Shown: piece by piece, positions 34,700 to 48,020 of the stretch
Layout of the letters: each line of letters begins with the position of its first letter
Position numbering within the stretch: position 1 is the first letter of the stretch
Position numbers and translations under genes: made by a program
Notes under the pieces: model-generated
Told to the model about the DNA's origin: nothing
Database searches by the model: none
The model's input: the letters and a program-made list of their open reading frames with translations, nothing else
Assembly (NCBI RefSeq): GCF_027596085.1
Contig: NC_072450.1
Location: 29,598,190 to 29,662,189, forward strand
Reading direction: 5' to 3'
Length of the DNA: 64,000 bases
DNA from: Anoplopoma fimbria
Lineage: Eukaryota > Chordata > Actinopteri > Perciformes > Anoplopomatidae

Positions 34700-37600
34700 G
34701 TGAATCCACTGGACTTGCTCTAATCAGACACAAACTTGTCATGCTTGATAACAGTCATGGCCCAATTGCAATTTTCTTGGCTTTCTTTTTCTGAGAACTA
34801 TAATTGACAGCAAGGCACCAGACTAACTTTTTTTCACCATCGTCCCAGAACAGTCCAAGAAAAGTCAGTGTTGACCGTTAAAAATTCTAAATGTTATCCT
34901 TAGACATTTTTATTTTCATCTACAGTAGTTATTTGGATAAAAACACACAATTCAAATGAATAAGAAATAAATAATAATGAAAAATCTTGGCATTAGTCAT
35001 TTTAATAATGTATCATAAGCTGCCTAGAGCTAGTGTTGCTAATGCTAAGTTAGTCAGGTCATGATGCCCTCTCAATATATTTTATATTGCAGTGAAAACA
35101 TCTTCAAACAACTGGATTTATTGTTTGTTTATTGTTTTATTAAGTGTCTCGCCAAAAACGTTACTTTACAAGATTACATTTAACACACTGCCTTTATGTA
35201 TTTATCATTTTAGTGGTGCAGCTGGTAAAAGGGGAGCTATTTTTAACTACTTTATATACTAATTATTAAGGTTATATACTACTTAAAAATAAATCATAGG
35301 TTATTAGTTGATTTATATTTCGTATTAAGAATCTGAATCTGCAAAGAAGCCTAACTAGTAACTATTTTGTTGAATACAATATTTCCCTCAGAAATCGAAT
35401 GGACGAGAAGTATTAAATAACATAAAATGGGGGAGCGTGCCCATGGACCCCTCTAGAGGAACCAAGGTCACTCCGCCATAGCCTCACAAAATACTGTGGG
35501 AAACACTGTTGGATGTAAGTAAATTATAGGGCTAGGATGATATGTTCAAATCAAATCTTGTTAAATGTAGTTTTGGTGAGAAACTTGAGTAAACCCAGTT
35601 GGATGAAGGATATGTTTTCAAGGCAACATAAATAGATGTTAGTGTTGACCTGTTTAACTTCCTAACACTAGCTCTAAGCAGCTTAGAATACATAATTAAA
35701 ACTACTAATGCCAAAGAAAATTATCAATAAAAATACAACCTTTTATTTCCTAATCCTATGAATTGTGATTTTTATGAAAATAACCAATATAGATGACTTT
35801 AACAGGTAAAGGTTACATTTAGAATTCTTGATGGTTTTCTCTGACGTATGGATCATTGACCATCCGCAATTAGTATCTGTGGCAAAAAAAACATGATCGG
35901 GGAATCTCGAAATAAGATATATTTGCTCCCTTTTTTCTGCGTGTGACTTTACTGTCTGTGAAGCTGTGTGAAACGAATAACCATCATGTGGTGGTGGAAC
36001 AGTGTGTAAATGCGACCGGCATGAATTGGTCATGGACGATCAGCTGAAAACTGGACCGTTTCCATCAGAAGCCGACTGATCGGTGCATCTCCGACTCGTT
36101 TGTCAGTTCTCTTTCAAAGTCTGTTTCAGGAGAGGGAATGTAACAACTTTCTTAATGCTAATATATACTATTGATATAGTGCAGATACTAAATAAAGATC
36201 CATGAGTGTGAAGTCATTTAAACACAGCACAAAGTACTTGTTACTAAATCAGTCATAAATTAGCTGCAAATTTGACACAAACACATAAAAAAGATTACGA
36301 CAAAACAATTTAAACCGGAGATTTGTTCCCTTATGATGGAAGATGCTCCTCTTCCAGTGGACTTTGGAATCGGTACAGATACCTGATGGAGCTGTGGCAC
36401 AACCTTAACACAAAGTAGATGCATCCGGGTGAATAGGGTAAACAAATAAACTAAAAGATATAACCGTGAAACTTCCACAGATGATTGCTAACATCAAGGC
36501 AATCCGATTTTGTATTACACATTTTCTGAAATATGTTTTTTATTTGCAAATGAGCATTATACTATTCAATATCTGCTAATTTGCATACATTTCCAGAACA
36601 GAAATCTGAAAATTGGATATAGCCCGGTTCAAAATTTGAAATTGGCGCCATACATTAGTCCTTCTTTTTGCAGAGTTTAGGAGAAGTATAAGGTTGCAAA
36701 TAGACTATTAGTAGTAATAGACTATATTATATAGGTTTTTCTTTCCACTAGTCTAAAAAAGATATGCTATGGAAACAAAACAGCCCAAGTTGACTAGTGC
36801 ATGTAACTCTATATTTATGCCTTGGGTATCTCCCATTAACTAGCTAACTTGGTAACGGTTACTGAACATTGTATCTTAGAGCATGAGTGCTTGTCTGTTA
36901 TTAACCTGAGTTAATCTGTGATCTGTGAAGTATAATGAAATATATCAATATGCAAATTAGGTCGGAGGACTGGTCAAAGCAAGAGGCGTCTCAGGTGAGA
37001 ACAATGCAACATTCCCAGACCCTTTTTAAACATTGGCCCAAATGGTGGAGGTGAAAAAAGTAATAAGTGTTAGGACTATTATTTCAAGCCTTCCTTTTTT
37101 ATTTCTCAAGCAAATTCTCATTATTTTTCATATGTATAAAACTGAGTGCAACACCACAAATGCCTTTGAGGAGAGGGACGGTCATTTGTGCTTTTTCGGA
37201 TTCCTGTGTTCAGGTGGGTTCCACACCATAAAACTGCCATGGTTCAAAAACATTGGAGACCTGCTTTGCTCTGCTTTAAAAGAAAATCCTCACCAGGAAT
37301 TCCCCTCACTACAAAAATCTATAATCTTGGCAAACAGAGGGAGGTGCTCAGCAGGTTCCATCAAGAACTTTTCATAAAAAGAGAAGCACATTAAACAAAG
37401 AAACATCTGTATTCAACACTGCCTCTCTTACAACACACTGGAGCTGAATGAACATCAAAGCATATGAGATAGCAGTAAATGCTGCTCTGAAACATTTTAT
37501 TTACAAGCAATGCTTCCCTGTGATGTTCAACCGCCCAATTTCAGCTGGGGGGGGGGGTGCTCCTTGTGAGCACATCTCTACAGGGATTTGGAAGATGTTT

Positions 37601-38600
37601 CAGGTTTCTGGAGGTGAGTGTGAGGAACATCTGCTTTATTCTGGTGAATCACGCCAATTCTATCCACTTTCATTTCACCAACTTCTACGAAGTTCATTTC
37701 TCTGCCAAAAAAAGGTTGAGGCATAAAAATCCCATTTGTGTCTGCAAAGTACTATTTGTAGAGCATTGCAGCTGTTCAGAAGTTCAACAGGTGAGTTTTG
37801 GTTGGCCGATCAGTTGTAAACAGTGCAATGGAGGATTCTGACAAAGCAGAGCACATTAACAGTGAAGCTCTTATAGTCGTTTCATACATGTAAGAACATT
37901 ACACAGCGGGCAGGAGCTCCAGCAGCACAATCAGTAGGATTATATATTTTTTAATATATTTTTGATAATATTGCACTAATCTTAGTAAATGGTAAATGGA
38001 CTCTTTTTTGATTGAAAGACCTCTACTTCCGGGAGCAATTTTGCCCATCAACATGGCCTAGCGGAACCAGGGATCGAACCGCCAAACTTTTGATGAAAGG
38101 AGACCCGCTCTTCCACTGACCCACAGTCGAATAGTCAAATATCCCGATAAAAGCACTATGTCTAGGGATTAAAGAAACAAAGGCAAGTACCTTTTTAATT
38201 GCATTAGAAACAGGAGCTCTTAAAAATCTACATTTGAGTAAATATTTTGCAGCCAAATCAAATAGTTTACATGATATTTAACAATTGTTTCTTTGCACGC
38301 ATGTACAAAGGCAATAAAGGAGTCCATGAATATAAGATATGAGATAATAAGAATCCCTCCTAGGCATTGTGGAGCTTAGTTTATGGCTTTTTGCCGGTTA
38401 CACAGTCTATGGGTATACTGTATCTCTTGGTTACACTTGTTGTCTTTTTGATTCTTCACAGTTCATATATATTATACGCCCTCTGGCATTTAGGAGAATA
38501 ATGCAACAAAGCAAAGAGTATAAATGCCTCAGTGAATGCACAGAGCTTGTGGGCCATCTGCTACGATACCAAGCACAAGTATAAATAGAGCTTTATTCGG
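34700..38600. other. intronic DNA with a SINE, otherwise nothing seen
   Basis: Mostly unique AT-rich sequence. No exon or coding motif found. One antisense SINE at about 37990-38140 is listed separately. A run of ten Gs lies near 37549. Confidence 0.4.
37985..38145 (-). mobile_element. tRNA-derived SINE, antisense
   Basis: In reverse complement it reads GTGGGTCAGTGGAAGAGCGG (A-box region) and TTTGGCGGTTCGATCCCTGG (B box), then GGCAAAATTGCTCCCGGAAG. This is a standard fish tRNA-SINE head with a short body, on the minus strand. Confidence 0.6.
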
Positions 38601-38606
38601 TTTGAA

Positions 38607-39014
38607 AGTGTGTAAAACAATCCTAAATCTGTATTCAGATTTGCAGGTGTATTGAGATTTCTAAATGTGCAGACAAATCTTTAAAGTGTACATATATCTG
38701 TAAATATGTACAGATAGATTTGTAAATGTGTACATAGATCTGTAAACATATGGACAAATCTGTTAATGCGTATAGAGATCTGTAAACGTGTAAATAGATC
38801 TATACATGTGTACATAGATCTATAAAAGTGTAGAGAAATCTATAAATGTGCGTATATCAAGCTGTTAATATGTAGACACATCCGTAAATTTGTACTGAGA
38901 TCTTTACATGTGTAGACAAATCTCTAAAAGTTTAAATAGATCTGTAAACGTGTAGACAAATCTGTAAATGTGTAAATAGATCAGTAAACGTGTAAACACA
39001 TCTGTAAATGCCTA
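38607..39014. repeat. ~20-bp tandem repeat array
   Basis: About 18-20 degenerate copies of a unit like GTAGACAAATCTGTAAATGT. Alternating versions carry TAGATC or CAAATC in the middle. It is an AT-rich satellite-like block with no coding potential, in intron 3. Confidence 0.85.
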
Positions 39015-39780
39015 CCTTGACTTGGTCCACATAGATATACAGATATTTAGACACACAGTCAACACCCACACGGCTGAAATAATGGCTTCATTTTCTAACT
39101 GGGGAAACTGGCTGCACGTGTCACAATAATGCACGCAAGGGTGAGACTGCTACCTGTTTTGTGGATATACACAACTGCCAGTAAATGACAGATTGAACCG
39201 GTTTGTGAATCCGTTAAGGTTGCAGCTGGGCGGCTTGTCAGTACTTCAACCACAGCACCAATCTCGGCGGAAAACGGTTAATGATCAAAAAAACTGTCTG
39301 CTATCGGTCAGAAAAAAAAAATCCAAATGAGCATCCCCGATACAAAATATATGTTGTGCTCCGATAGTGCTATATTCTCATGTAAGTGTTCTGATCAATC
39401 AATGTGTCCTTTGACTTGTGTTGTTGTTATTTAGTGTTTCTGAGGCTATCGTCAAGATGTTGCTCTGATGGTCCCGGAAATTTTAAAAGAGCAGCTAAAT
39501 CAAGAGGGAGATTGATTGAAAGTACGTATGCAAGTATGTATAAGTCATTTTCAAATATTTGTTTAAAAGCATTATAATTAGTCTGATATTGAAACCTGGT
39601 TCACATGACCACAGCTTCCTAACACTGACGTTTCAGCTGTGATACCTGCAGTCAAAACAGGCTCCTTTTGGTCAAATTGTCTACTATTTGGAATCAACCC
39701 TAGTATCAGAAAACCTTTCAGTCAGTGTCACCATAATCCAGTATGTCCTGTGCCATCCAGTCTAGCCTTCTGTGGCACTC
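39015..39780. other. intronic DNA adjoining exon 3, no gene seen
   Basis: No additional exon was identified between the tandem array and exon 3. Confidence 0.4.
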
Positions 39781-39782
39781 AC

Positions 39783-39936
39783 CTCGTACAGTCCCGCAGT
39801 CTGCATCCGGAGCAGAGCTGGTCTTGGCACAGCGTCGCTGCAGCCGGTGTTTTAGTCCCGAGAACGACTGGGAGGGGCCATTTTCACCCACCGGCTGAAT
39901 GAATAGACTGTCCTCCCCGATCTGTATGAGCCCAGT
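39783..39936 (-). CDS. adamts17: adamts17 exon 3 (prodomain, cysteine switch)
   Basis: 154 nt, or 51 codons plus one base. It begins TGLIQIGEDSLFIQPV, matching the GLIQ...LIQP segment of ADAMTS17 prodomains, and continues into FSGLKHRLQRR. The single cysteine near the end (DADCGTVR) sits where the ADAMTS17 cysteine-switch residue is expected, 19 residues before the furin motif RRKR in exon 4. The acceptor is GTGCATAG and the donor G|GTGAGT. The phase fits both neighbouring exons (0 in, 1 out). Apart from the next exons it is an island in about 45 kb of repeat-rich intron. Confidence 0.87.
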
Positions 39937-40059
39937 CTATGCACAAAAACAGAGACATGTACAAGATGAAAGTGTGATTATTACAGAAATGAAAAAGTAG
40001 AATTTTGATAGATAAGTGTATGGTGAGTAGAGAGTGTTTAACTGATGAACCAGCATATA

Positions 40060-40282
40060 CAGTACCAGTCAAAAGTTTGGACACACCTTCTCATTCAATA
40101 GTTTTTCTTTATTTTTTTCTACATTGTAGATTAATATTGAAGACATCCAAACTATGAAGAAACACATATATGGAATTACGTGGTAAACAAACAAATGCTC
40201 AACAAACCAGAATATGTTTTAGATTTTAGATTCTTCAAAGTAGTTGAATGAGAAGGTGTGTCCAAACTTTTGACTGGTACTG
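40060..40282. mobile_element. Tc1/mariner MITE, 223 bp
   Basis: Long inverted ends: CAGTACCAGTCAAAAGTTTG and GACACACCTTCTCATTCAA on the left, with the matching reverse complement (AATGAGAAGGTGTGTCC through TTTGACTGGTACTG) on the right. It is bounded by TA on both sides. No coding capacity. It lies near the start of adamts17 intron 2. Confidence 0.92.
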
Positions 40283-40289
40283 TACATAG

Positions 40290-43200
40290 TTAAAGTTAAG
40301 GTCATTATTTTGCGGTATATTTTTTCTTGCTTACAATCCCGAATGAATTAATAGTGATTCTGCCCATAACCAGTTCATGAAAGCCTTTCCATTGCACTTT
40401 CATATTCTTTTAGAATTTAGATTTGCCTCTCAAAAGCTCTCAACATGGATAAGGCGCTAAAAGTGCTAATAAAGCTCACAACGTTAGCATTGCAAACGAC
40501 AGAGAAAGCGCTAACGGTGCTAACGGTGCTAACAGTGATTACCTGAGGGGGAACTGGAGGGTGGGCCCTACATGTCATGACGACATTGTCGGTCAGAACG
40601 TAATAATACCTCCGTATGAGAGCAGTGCAAAAGGGAAGCTGTGAGCTAACCGGTGGGACACGTTAACATGCACTTAAAATGTTTTATAGATAAGTTGACT
40701 GCTAAAATATTAATGCTCAGTATGTTAAATCCAGCTCCTTTAAAAAAGGGACAGTCAAAGCACCTGTAGTGCTATCTAGATTGTTTTGGAGGTATCAAGA
40801 TATGGAGATGTCTGCCTTCTCTCCAATATAATGGATTGAAACAGCAATCAGCTAATGTTGCAAAATGATTATTTATTTACTCAAAGCAACATACCTTATT
40901 GTGAGCAGTTTTAGGTAGGAACAATGGTTGAAAGAAAATATTACCTACATGAAACCGCTTACAACAAAGCCTGTATATTACAATATTTGCTACATACCAT
41001 TTCAGCTAATTGAATATACAAATATGTATTTTTTTCAATGAAGGGGGTGAACTGTTGCTTTAACATAAGAGCACCTAATGCACCATTCTGGTGAATCATT
41101 CTGTAGAAATGACTACGAGGCATTTGCTGTCCTTTGGATGTCCTTGGATCTGTTGCACCACATATAAATGTCATTTTCAAGACTTTAGCTTAGCTTTGAG
41201 AGTAGCCTCTTTTTTTTAACTGAATTGTATTGCAAGGCAACATCTTGGGTCCATGTTTACTTCTCTCAATCAAATACACCGCAACAAAAAATAAACTGGG
41301 AAAAATTTGTTAATGTAATCTACGGTAGGGCTGCACAAAATCTGAAATAAAACTGACATTGCAATTTCTTCTGTAATATATAAAGGGATATTCAAAAGTA
41401 CACACGATTCATGATTTAAAAAATGGGGCTAGACTAGCTAGACTGTAGGTCTACACACTAGATTAGTCAGGGAAAATTTGTTTTACGTTAAACTTCAGTA
41501 TCAAGCATTCTTTCTATCAAGCATTATTCTGATGATTTCAATTTTATTAGTGATTTCAATATTGACATGAATAAAGCCTTTCGCTTCGACCTCCTCAATA
41601 AAAGCCTTTTTGTTTCATTCAGTTTTGAACATGAAGCTACTCACTCTAGTGTAACACACTTGACTAGATTATGTTGCACAGAGAAGACGTTACTGTGTTC
41701 TGTCTCCTGTTGAAATCTGTGATGTCAGATCACGTTCTTTTTAAATTTCCTTCGTGACCATCTCAACTTGTGCTCCCACTGCACATTCATGAATTACCTC
41801 TATTTTGTAATTAATAACGTAGGTTACTACTTTGAATTTATACTATCCAGTGATGATAACATTAGAATGTCATAACATGTGACCCATATCATGTGCCATG
41901 AAAACACTGGATTAACTTTACATTCTAACTTGAAAAGGAACAGGGTTCCTCATATGGCGAGAGATTTAACATTTCCCCCATGGAGGCTATAAAGAATTGT
42001 AACCACAAATTATACCACCCTAACATTAAATGATATAACCCTAACACCACCTGTGCAATATTAACCATTCAGGACTGCATGGTGTGCTGATTAACAGGTT
42101 CCTTGATTAACACTACAGATGCTACAGGATTTATTGAAGACAAGTCGAAGGGCAGATGAGGCTGGCACAATCTATTCTGGTTGTTCGTCCTAACTTGACA
42201 AATAACTCAAGGTACTGCAAACGCCTCCACTGCCTCCAGACCTGCTCTTCAAAACTTAACCAGTTTGTCAACAGATTTTAAGCGAATTGCACCTTATTGT
42301 TAACTTAAGCTGCCACTTACTCGCAAGTATAAGAGAATTAGTTTCTGTTTCCGAGTGAGAAAGTCCAGTAAAATGCGACGGGACAGTAACGTTAGTGGTT
42401 TTAATAGATCTGTCCTGTGTGCCTTCATTACTTTTTCATTTTAACGTTATGATGTTCAATTTGAGAATTCATCAGTGATCAGCAAAAGTAATGTCTGCAG
42501 GGAAGTCTAGTCGAAGTCACAGCCATGCCAGCAGTACTAAGAGCAAATATATAAATGTAAAGCAATGATCACAAAAAAATATATAAGTTCTGTTAGTTAG
42601 ACGACTCAATGTGAGCCGATAAGAACATCAGGCACACAACACACATTTGACGCAGAGACATGAGGCACCTTGGCTGCCTGCCTAACCTTGTCAGTCACAC
42701 CTGAAGTCAAAGCTGGTCATGCCCACGCCAGCATACATCTCAAGTATGACTGAAAAAACACGTTGCGGTGGAGCTCTGTCAGGGTCATATGGAAATGTTT
42801 ACCTCCCACTAGTGATCAGGGTTTTCCACAAATATGTGGATAAGCCAGCTAGGGGAGGCTGCAGAATTACACGCAATACAACCGCACCCAATACCGCTAT
42901 AACAAAAGATGTTGACCTCTCGTCAGTTGAGCCTAATAAGCAACGATGACCTGATGCACAAACAGGTGAAATCCATCAAAACAGGCAGTCTCCACTTTCA
43001 CTCGTCCAAAAGAGGCTGCGTTGTCATTTACACATACATCATCAATTCATTTAGCTGTGAGGTGTCAGCTGTGTGTCTGCTTGGTAGACTCTGTCAGGGT
43101 TTATCCAACATATTGTACCTTTAGCGAGTGTCTGATCAAGAGATGGAGAGTGCATGTGACGGTCAGTGTGAAGTCAGCAGTAATGATTAAAATGAAGAGG

Positions 43201-44820
43201 ATAAGCCCCAAAGATGGAAAAAATCTCCAGCTGCTCTGGCATATTAGAGGGATTAATCTTTTATTTTTATAATTATTGCAAAACATTAAAAATGATTAAG
43301 GTTCGATCTGTACAAAACAAAGATGTTTACTTAAGTCTGTAGAAATGAATGTGTAGGCCAGGACATCTTTGCCGTACAATGGTTATAAAATTGTTTATTG
43401 ACACAGGTGTGGCCTTTAACACGTAACAATATGTGTATTGGTAGTGAATAGTTCGGTTTGGGACGTTCTGTTCCGTATATGTGCCATCCTTTCGTTACCC
43501 CTGTGACCCAAACTGCTGTTTATCTATACTACCCACAGCCGTAATTCTGGAGCTTTACCAGTTTTCCCAGAATTTTTTTGCAGCGCACCAGTTACTATCA
43601 GCTACGCCAGCAGTGTAATTGTGATTCCCACTTTTCTTCTTGGCCAGACCCACTTTGAGTAGCCGGTTGAGGCAGAGACGATAGTAAAAGGTATAGGCAT
43701 TGACCTTGAGTAGTAAGGGGTCGGGATAGCCCATCGGTCAGGCCATAGGACACGAACAAATGAAGTTACCAGTACCTCGGTGAGCATGGACGCATGGTCA
43801 ATCCTAATGCTTGAATGCTGCACAGGGCGGGTCTAGCGAGGTTGAAGAGGCCTGATGTGACAACTGGAGATTCAACTGGAGATTCCTTTATTCTTTCCCC
43901 GAGACATTCTTTTCCTCCCCCCCTCTCTGGTATTTCATCTCTACAGAGGAGGTTTCAATACACTTTCGCAGAGACACTCCCAAACCCCCCCACTCTATAA
44001 AGTCGTCAGGTCTGACACTCCACAGGCTGAGAGGAAGATCTCAAGTCAAGGAATCAACCATCTGGCTTTCAAAGGTCACAGGTCATAAATTACTGGGGTC
44101 AAGATAACAGGAACCAACTAAGTATCTTGCAATTATTCTCTGTAGCTCTGTATAATACTGTATAAGTCTTTGGAGTATTCAATAACCCCACTCAAAGTAT
44201 CTCACATTTGATTTCAGGAAAATACGTCTTTCTCCCATGTTTATGACGTGGGAAACAGAGTTAAAACCATTTAATGTTTTTCAAACCAGACTCATCATGT
44301 GACCATACTGCCACCTAGTGGTCAAGTGGTAATAGCGCAGATACGTGTCAAAGTGACGAGATGTTGTGGCGCTAATAAGTCACGTGACCGACGCACATTT
44401 CTTATCTGCATTATCTGTGTGTAAGGTTTATTAATCTCATAGTGAAGAAAAGTATGTGGGTTATTTGTTTAAAGTGTTAGATTAGTCAATTTACTAAAAC
44501 AGGAACCCTCCAACACTAGAAGACAAAGAAATCCGAAATCTGGGCAAAACAAAGCCATAAATTAAGCCGCACCCTACGACTTGACACCTCTGCTTTGACA
44601 AAACAAGGAACATTCCCTTGTCTGCCCTCTTATCCTTTTCGTTTTCGTCCGTGTTGGTTGTCTGTCTTGTTAAGGAGCTTATGCACGCTCCCGTTATTTT
44701 TATTTTAGAACAGCAGTTTTTGTCAATACCTTTTCTCTTAAAAACTCCTTTGAGCATCTTATAATTATTCCTTTTAAGCAAGCCTTATTTTTGTTTTAGT
44801 GTATGTCTGTTGACCTCTTG
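40290..44820. other. intronic DNA, no gene seen
   Basis: Long stretch of intron 2 with no recognised exon or named repeat. 43600-44030 has slightly higher GC and pyrimidine runs but no motif I can name. Confidence 0.35.
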
Positions 44821-44829
44821 AGATATCAA

Positions 44830-45430
44830 CTTTAATTATTATCGTTTAGGCCAACAAGATTAGTTTGAGAATATCAACGAGTAGCCTAAGTTATCAAATT
44901 ATTCAGAGCAATATCCCTTCTCCAAACACCAAACCGGATCCAACGCCCGCCTTGAAGCGAGACACGAAGAATTCCGAAGACAGCGGAGAGCCACCGGTCC
45001 TTGACCCATCACCCTGCATTCTTCACTTCCGATGGAACCAAAAGGTCCGCCGGCAGAGCTGAGACTACTACAGAGCGGTTGCTTCCGACCGCGGTTGCTT
45101 CCGACCGCGGAAGCAACCGCAGAAGGCGTCTGGACCCCCACTACTCAAAGTAGGAAACTATCAACGTTATTATGATCCAGAGTTGGCTTCGGAGATATAT
45201 GTATAGAGGCTCTGAATAATAGTAATTTAGATTGACCAGGTAGAGTAGGGAAAAGAGTGGAGAGGAGTCCGCAACTTTTCTTCACTATTTGATATATTGC
45301 CCGTTTATTTGAAATCAATTAATTCATGATTTGTATTCTTGTTTAATTATTATATATATCTTGTCATCCATTCATTTAATCCTATTAGAAATAAATGACC
45401 CATTTATTTATAATTTTAACGTAGTTATTG
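44830..45430 (+). repeat. ~600-bp dispersed repeat family Y, copy 1
   Basis: Shares with the reverse complement of 63390-63990 the phrases AGATATCAACTTTAATTATT, GTTTAGGCCAA, CAGAGCAATATCCCT, GTAGGAAACTATCAAC, ATGATCCAGAGT, TTTAGATTGACCAGGTAGAG, CACTAT(T/C)TGATAT and GAAATAAAT(G/C)ACCCATTTAT. The middle differs, with a local duplication at 45075-45120 here. Both copies open with a short coding-like stretch (SSLSY..., QSNIP). It could be an LTR or an internal transposon piece; the class is unknown. Confidence 0.65.
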
Positions 45431-47482
45431 ATAATCGCTACACAGGCTTTGCCTAGAAAAGAATTGGGATTCATAATAACAAGTAGACGCGCTGCAGCAA
45501 ACATCAAGCTTAATAGATAACGTAGGGAAGTAGGGTTAATCTGTGGCAATGGGAGTTTACATGTGCATTTAGTCAGTCTCTGTGCTGCCCTGTATAAAGA
45601 AGCATAAGCTACAGCCCAGTTCAGGAATTATCAACAGGTCAGAGTGCTATGATGGAGCATTGCAGAATCAGAAATATTATACATTTAAGACATTTCTGTT
45701 TCGTCTTCTTTTTATTATTTATCGATTTTCATTGACAATATGCCAGTATTTGAGTGCCTTAAAGTAAGAATCATGGCCAATGAACAAATGTTGAATGTTT
45801 AATCAATTCAAAATAAATGAACAAAAAAGTTATTTTCTGCATTTTCTTTGTTTTTCCTACTAAATCGAAAACGTATCGAACCGTGGCCATAAACAAAAAA
45901 CCTTGGTACTACCGAGCCAGGAATATTGTGTAACCTTTAAACCTCGGTGTTGGGAAAATAGCAGATCAACTTATTGTGATTTCAATAACATTTTTGATTA
46001 ATTTTGCAGCCTTTACTGTAATAAAGAGTTGTCTGCCTTAATAGGTAATAAGCCAAGTTACAAAAGGCATTGTGCAACATTTTGCATTTTTAGCATCTCG
46101 CATTGTAATGTTCAGGAAAAATAGAATTTATTGAGCTTTGAGAATTATTTACATTTCAAGTATGTTTGCCCCACCTCCTTTTAAATTAATCTATTAAATG
46201 GAGCGCTGACCAGGACCTTGGCACCAGGGCCACCACTATAGGGGACTGTGAGGGGCCTCATCAACGCACCAGATTCCAACAAACGGTCCTGTTAGCAGAG
46301 GGAAGTGAATATTTGATAGCTCACCACTTGCAATAAGGGATATTATTACATACTCCACTTTAAAGACCCATCTAAAAACAACGGCTTTTGGCAAACCATA
46401 ACTGTGATGACTCTTAACTTGACTTTTAGCACATTCTATTTTGTCTTTTCTACTTGTTTATTGTATATTTCTAGCCGTATATTGTCACTTTAAACGTTTG
46501 TGTTTTTGATATCTGCCTTAGGACTTGTATTTTATGGGATGTTCATTAACCTGCTCTGTCCCTATCCAATAAATAAATAAACAGTGAAATATGGGGATTG
46601 AGCTGTACTTAAAAAGGTCAATAAATAACCTCCTGTTTAAGTAAAGTTTGTTGGAGTTTCAGACATGCCATTCATGCTATATCATGCACAATATAATTGC
46701 TTCACATATTTGACAGGCAGTTCGTGTTAATTTCGAAAGGAACCATGCAGTTAGATCTAGTTTTGCAAGATCTAGTGGTTCTTAAAAAGGCATTTCATTT
46801 GGAAAATTGACTTTGGGCTTGAATAAAATGTGCTTGGCTGTAGCCAAAGTTTAAACCCTGGATCCTTTATCAAAGCGGTCATTAAAAAAGCTCTGTTGTT
46901 ACTGAAATCAAGACATTAAGCCAAAGCAGAACGAAGAAATTATATAAATCAAATCCGATCAGCTAAGGTCAAGTGCAAACAACCGTTCTGCACTCTTTCT
47001 AGCACATGATTGTGTGAGGTCTGCACAGCAACAATGGCAGCAACAAACAGGACAATGCAGCCTCTTAGTGCAGCCTCTATGAGCAGGCCTGCTCTGACTG
47101 AAGAACTGTGGTATGCCATAAAATAGAGCAGCAACTCAGTCCATTCCAACGTTTGCACAGACATTCCGCTCCCGCCCGAGCCTCTGAACTAACAAATGCT
47201 GGTAGCTAGCATAATGTGGACTGGAGGATGGATTAAAGCCTTTCTACAGCTCCACAAACACAGCAACATGATACTAGTCATAGGCATTAGCTGGAGAGAG
47301 AGGTACATCACTACAATAGACAGCTGTGGTTGGGGATGATCGGAGCTGCTATAAATCCCTCCTTCCCTAGCTGGATGTTTGAATTCATCCTTCAAGTTCA
47401 GTTCAGTACTGTGAGAAACTGTAAATCGGAAAACTAACACTCTTTCCAATACTTCTGTTGTTTATAATTATTAATATTATTA

Positions 47483-47523
<41 letters not shown>

Positions 47524-47549
47524 TAGCTACATTCATTTATATTATACTT
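45431..47549. other. intronic DNA, no gene seen
   Basis: AT-rich. Around 46350-46400 the words TTTAAAGACCCATCTAAAAAC and ACGGCTTTTGGC resemble the C-terminal end of an L2 RT (LKTHLKTTAFGK), so a short LINE tail is possible. A (ATT)n microsatellite lies at 47467-47523. Confidence 0.35.
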
Positions 47550-48020
47550 CCGGTTTGGAGCATGGTCCCAAGAGGCTTTTTTTTAAGTCCATATTAGATA
47601 CATGTGCCTAGCAAATTTCATGCATCTAGGTCATACTGGGCTGGGGCAGCTTATTCGAAAATTTGTAGGGGGCGCTATCGAGGCAATTTCAAACGGCAAA
47701 GCACGAATCTGATACGAAATATTTATTTACACCACCTATTACACATGTGAGAAGATCCATGAGTTTATGAGCATCCCAAGCCACAGAAAAATCAACTTCC
47801 TTTTTCATGGCGAACAAAGCGTTGCCACGGCAACGGGGTTCAACGAAAACTCACTATATTCAGGATGATGCATCAACAAGGTCTTAAGGCTTTCCTTACC
47901 AAATTTGAAGTCGATCTGGTTCACTGGCTAGGAGTAGTACATCAACGTATAACGCTTGTCGTTTCCTTTTGCCAGTAGGTGGCGCTATGCTTTTGTGAAT
48001 TTAGCATAGCGTATAATCCG
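47550..48020 (-). repeat. dispersed repeat family X, copy 3
   Basis: In reverse complement it carries CCACCTACTGGCAAAAGG, ATCGACTTCAAATTTGG, AAAGCCTTAAGACCTTG and CCCGTTGCCGTGGCAACGC, matching phrases of copy 1 at 2190-2930. It includes the microsatellite-like boundary (ATT)n to its left. Confidence 0.5.

Noticed and set aside
38607..39014. Regular 20-bp repeats resembling a CRISPR array
   Set aside because: There are no unique spacers between units and the units are degenerate and contiguous; the DNA is vertebrate. It is a tandem repeat.
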